Below the pieces are notes generated by a model, which did not search any database, had not been told where the DNA came from, and saw nothing but the letters and a program-made list of their open reading frames with translations. Below are positions 6,888 to 8,139 of a stretch of 8,139 nt of DNA, piece by piece. The position numbers and the translations under genes were made by a program. This DNA is from Pseudomonadota bacterium (GTDB lineage: Bacteria; Pseudomonadota; Alphaproteobacteria; Micropepsales; Micropepsaceae). Position 1 is the first letter of the stretch, and each line of letters opens with the position of its first letter. The DNA is taken from NCBI GenBank assembly GCA_025360685.1, contig JANYBR010000379.1, positions 1 through 8,139 on the forward strand. The letters run 5' to 3'.

Positions 6888-7820
6888 CTACAGCGCGGCG
6901 ACTGCCGCGCCTTTGCGCGCTGCCTCTACCGTTTGGACGAAGGGCACGACGAACCCGTTCACCAGCGGGACCATCTGCGGCGGCATATCGTGCCCCCAAC
7001 CTTCAATCTCGTGATATTCCGCGCCTGGAATGCATCGCGCCGTGTGACGGCCGCACTCCGGGCGAAGCAGTGTGTCGGCCGAGCCATGCAGCACAAGCGT
7101 CGGCACCTTCAGTGATTTCAATCGTTCGGTGCGCGGCGGCCCCGCCATGATGGCGGCGTACTGCCGGCTCGTTCCTTCGGGATAGTAGCTGCGGTCGAAC
7201 GCGGCGCCGATCAGCGCGCCGACCCGCTGTTCGTCATAGGGAAAACGCGTGGTCGCGTAGGCACGGCGACCTTTCACGCCATGCGCGATGACGGACGCGC
7301 GATCAGGCGCGGGTGGCGGCGAGACTAGCGCCGCCTGCGCTTCAGGACTCGAGCGTGGAAGAGACGGATCACTCGTGGTGGAAAAGATGGATATCAGCGA
7401 GCGCGTCTTCGCCGGATGTTCGAGCGCTACAAGCTGTGCAATCATGCCGCCCATGGAAGCGCCTGCAACGTGCGCGTTCTCGATACCCAATCCATCGAGC
7501 AAGCCGGCCGCATCGGCGGCCATGTCGTTCAGGGTATAGGGAATGTTCGGCTTGCGGCCCTCGCGGACATCCTGCATGACCTTGCGAATGTCCGGCACGA
7601 TGCCATGCCATTTCTGCGAAAGGCCGACATCGCGATTGTCGAAGCGGATGAAGCGCAGGCCAGCCGCAACCAGGCCTTGCCGGAACTCGTCGGACCAGGA
7701 GGTCATCTGGCTGCCGAAGCCGTTGATCATCAGAAACGGAACACCGTTCGCCGGACCAGCCTCGTCAAATTCCAGTTCGACGCCATTGGTGCGGATTTTT
7801 GCCACTCGCTCGTCCCCCAT
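6888..7820 (-). CDS. Alpha/beta hydrolase, RdmC-like esterase family
   Basis: This is a 310-residue alpha/beta hydrolase fold enzyme, probably cytoplasmic since no signal peptide is seen. The catalytic triad is readable: nucleophile S122 in the elbow GASMGG (120-125), acid D249 in LHGSADTLLRP, and H277 in EGWGHDMPP. The oxyanion region is INGFGSQMTSW (32-42), and RFDNRDVGLS (59-68) is characteristic of the group that includes the aclacinomycin methylesterase RdmC. A Pro/Ser-rich stretch at about 151-175 begins a variable cap (to about 235) that would set the substrate, which I cannot name. The start used is ATG at 7820, which lacks a good ribosome binding site. A GTG at 7805 (giving MAKIRTNG) is preceded by GGGGGA seven bases upstream and fits a possible promoter better, so it may be the true start. 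The gene converges with rpmG and diverges from the dehydrogenase gene. Similar enzymes are often annotated simply as alpha/beta hydrolase. Confidence 0.9.
   Translation of the reverse strand: MGDERVAKIRTNGVELEFDEAGPANGVPFLMINGFGSQMTSWSDEFRQGLVAAGLRFIRFDNRDVGLSQKWHGIVPDIRKVMQDVREGRKPNIPYTLNDMAADAAGLLDGLGIENAHVAGASMGGMIAQLVALEHPAKTRSLISIFSTTSDPSLPRSSPEAQAALVSPPPAPDRASVIAHGVKGRRAYATTRFPYDEQRVGALIGAAFDRSYYPEGTSRQYAAIMAGPPRTERLKSLKVPTLVLHGSADTLLRPECGRHTARCIPGAEYHEIEGWGHDMPPQMVPLVNGFVVPFVQTVEAARKGAAVAAL
6893..6914 (+). terminator. Candidate intrinsic terminator of rpmG, inside the opposing gene
   Basis: GCGCGGC (6893-6899), loop GACT, and GCCGCGC (6904-6910) form a perfect 7-bp GC stem beginning 13 bases after the rpmG stop, followed by CTTTG. 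On the + strand the T run is only three bases, so termination may be partial or need Rho. On the - strand the hairpin is not followed by T and covers the last codons (AAVAAL) of the hydrolase gene. The hairpin is seen directly; the termination role is inferred from its position. Confidence 0.5.
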
Positions 7821-7830
7821 CTTCTGAGGA

Positions 7831-7858
7831 AGCTTAGCGGTTGAAACTTGCTTGACAA
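7831..7858 (-). promoter_or_regulatory. Possible promoter of the alpha/beta hydrolase gene
   Basis: Read on the - strand, TTGTCA (7858-7853), a 16-bp spacer and TAAGCT (7836-7831) give a five-of-six -35 box and a weak -10 box. Transcription would begin near 7824, too close to the ATG at 7820 for a normal leader but about 19 nt from the GTG at 7805, which has a GGGGGA ribosome binding site. This is a weak prediction that mainly bears on the start choice. Confidence 0.3.
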
Positions 7859-7865
7859 GATGTCA
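7851..7865. promoter_or_regulatory. Inverted-repeat element in the divergent intergenic region
   Basis: The short region between the divergent hydrolase and dehydrogenase genes contains TGACA-AGA-TGTCA (7853-7865), and overlapping it the perfect CTTG-A-CAAG (7851-7859). On the + strand it includes TTGACA (7852-7857), an ideal -35 box, but I find no convincing -10 box 16-18 bases on. It could be an operator that controls both genes, or just a -35 hexamer with chance symmetry. No regulator gene is in view. Confidence 0.35.
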
Positions 7866-7904
7866 GGCGGGCCGGAGCTTACGCGGCCTATTCCCCTGGA
7901 TTCC

Positions 7905-8139
7905 ATGCGCCGCGCCCTCGACAAACTCTCCAACGAGACATTCGACCTGCTCATCATCGGCGGCGGTGTGACCGGCGCATGCGTGGCGCGCGACGCCAGC
8001 ATGCGCGGATTGAAGGTGGCACTGATCGAGAAGAGCGACTTCGCCGGCGCCACCAGCGCCCACAATTCCAAACTGGTTCACGGCGGATTGCGGTATCTGC
8101 GCAATTTCGAGCTCGGGCTGGTGCGGGAGTCGCTGAAGG
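7905..8139 (+). CDS. glpD: FAD-dependent glycerol-3-phosphate dehydrogenase, 3'-truncated by the window edge
   Basis: GlpD oxidises sn-glycerol 3-phosphate to dihydroxyacetone phosphate at the inner membrane and passes electrons to quinone. Only the first 78 codons are visible. They show the FAD-binding Rossmann start FDLLIIGGGVTGA with G19, G21 and G24, an acidic residue at the end of strand 2 (E42, for the ribose), and the family block SKLVHGGLRYLRNFE (55-69). That last block is what separates it from other DAO-type flavoenzymes. The start at 7905 gives MRRALDKLSNETFD, the usual distance before the FAD motif in this family. An in-frame ATG at 7860 would add 15 residues (MSGGPELTRPIPLDS) and cannot be excluded; neither start has a good ribosome binding site. 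The gene diverges from the alpha/beta hydrolase. The class is clear; exact gene symbol less so, because most of the protein lies outside. Confidence 0.85.
   Translation, partial: MRRALDKLSNETFDLLIIGGGVTGACVARDASMRGLKVALIEKSDFAGATSAHNSKLVHGGLRYLRNFELGLVRESLK

Noticed and set aside
7288..7844. Open frames of 83-142 codons on the + strand opposite the alpha/beta hydrolase
   Set aside because: The - strand encodes a complete catalytic triad and oxyanion motif over the same bases; the + strand reads have no motifs.
1..8139. Defence system, mobile element, CRISPR array or biosynthetic cluster
   Set aside because: All genes belong to housekeeping or common metabolic families, no direct repeats, integrase, transposase or tRNA edges were seen, and base composition looks even across the window.

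Overview
The window is GC-rich and gene-dense, and it looks like a chromosomal housekeeping region of an alphaproteobacterium, most likely of the Hyphomicrobiales (Rhizobiales) type. Three things point there: the topA-rnr-NUDIX order with rpmG close behind, the TopA form with one zinc ribbon, degenerate C-terminal repeats and a Lys/Ala tail, and the 55-residue cysteine-free L33. No genus can be named from the sequence alone. There are no mobile elements, CRISPR arrays, tRNAs or rRNAs, and no gap without a gene reaches 300 bases.

Layout. The + strand opens inside topA (DNA topoisomerase I, missing only about its first 20-25 residues). It is followed almost without gaps by rnr (RNase R), a NUDIX hydrolase and a 12-helix major facilitator transporter. 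These four genes are probably one transcription unit: the intergenic gaps are 3 nt, 9 nt and a 1-nt stop/start overlap (TGATG). After 59 nt comes rpmG (ribosomal protein L33), with its own good ribosome binding site and a credible promoter whose -35 box contains the transporter's stop codon. rpmG runs head-on into an alpha/beta hydrolase gene on the - strand, with 7 nt between the two stop codons. A short divergent promoter region then separates that hydrolase from a + strand FAD-dependent glycerol-3-phosphate dehydrogenase, which is cut by the end of the window.

How they work together. TopA (DNA supercoiling), RNase R (RNA decay and rRNA quality control) and L33 (50S subunit) form an information-processing cluster. 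The NUDIX protein and the transporter ride along in the same unit and their substrates cannot be read from sequence. The hydrolase and the dehydrogenase are separate metabolic genes.

No undescribed system is evident. The points worth a second look are small: topA and rnr share one reading frame across a single TAG, with rnr starting on TTG; the NUDIX box is split by about 27 residues; a perfect GC hairpin that could terminate rpmG is embedded in the last codons of the opposing hydrolase gene; the rpmG promoter overlaps a stop codon; and the divergent region at the right end holds a small inverted repeat that overlaps an alternative start of the dehydrogenase gene.
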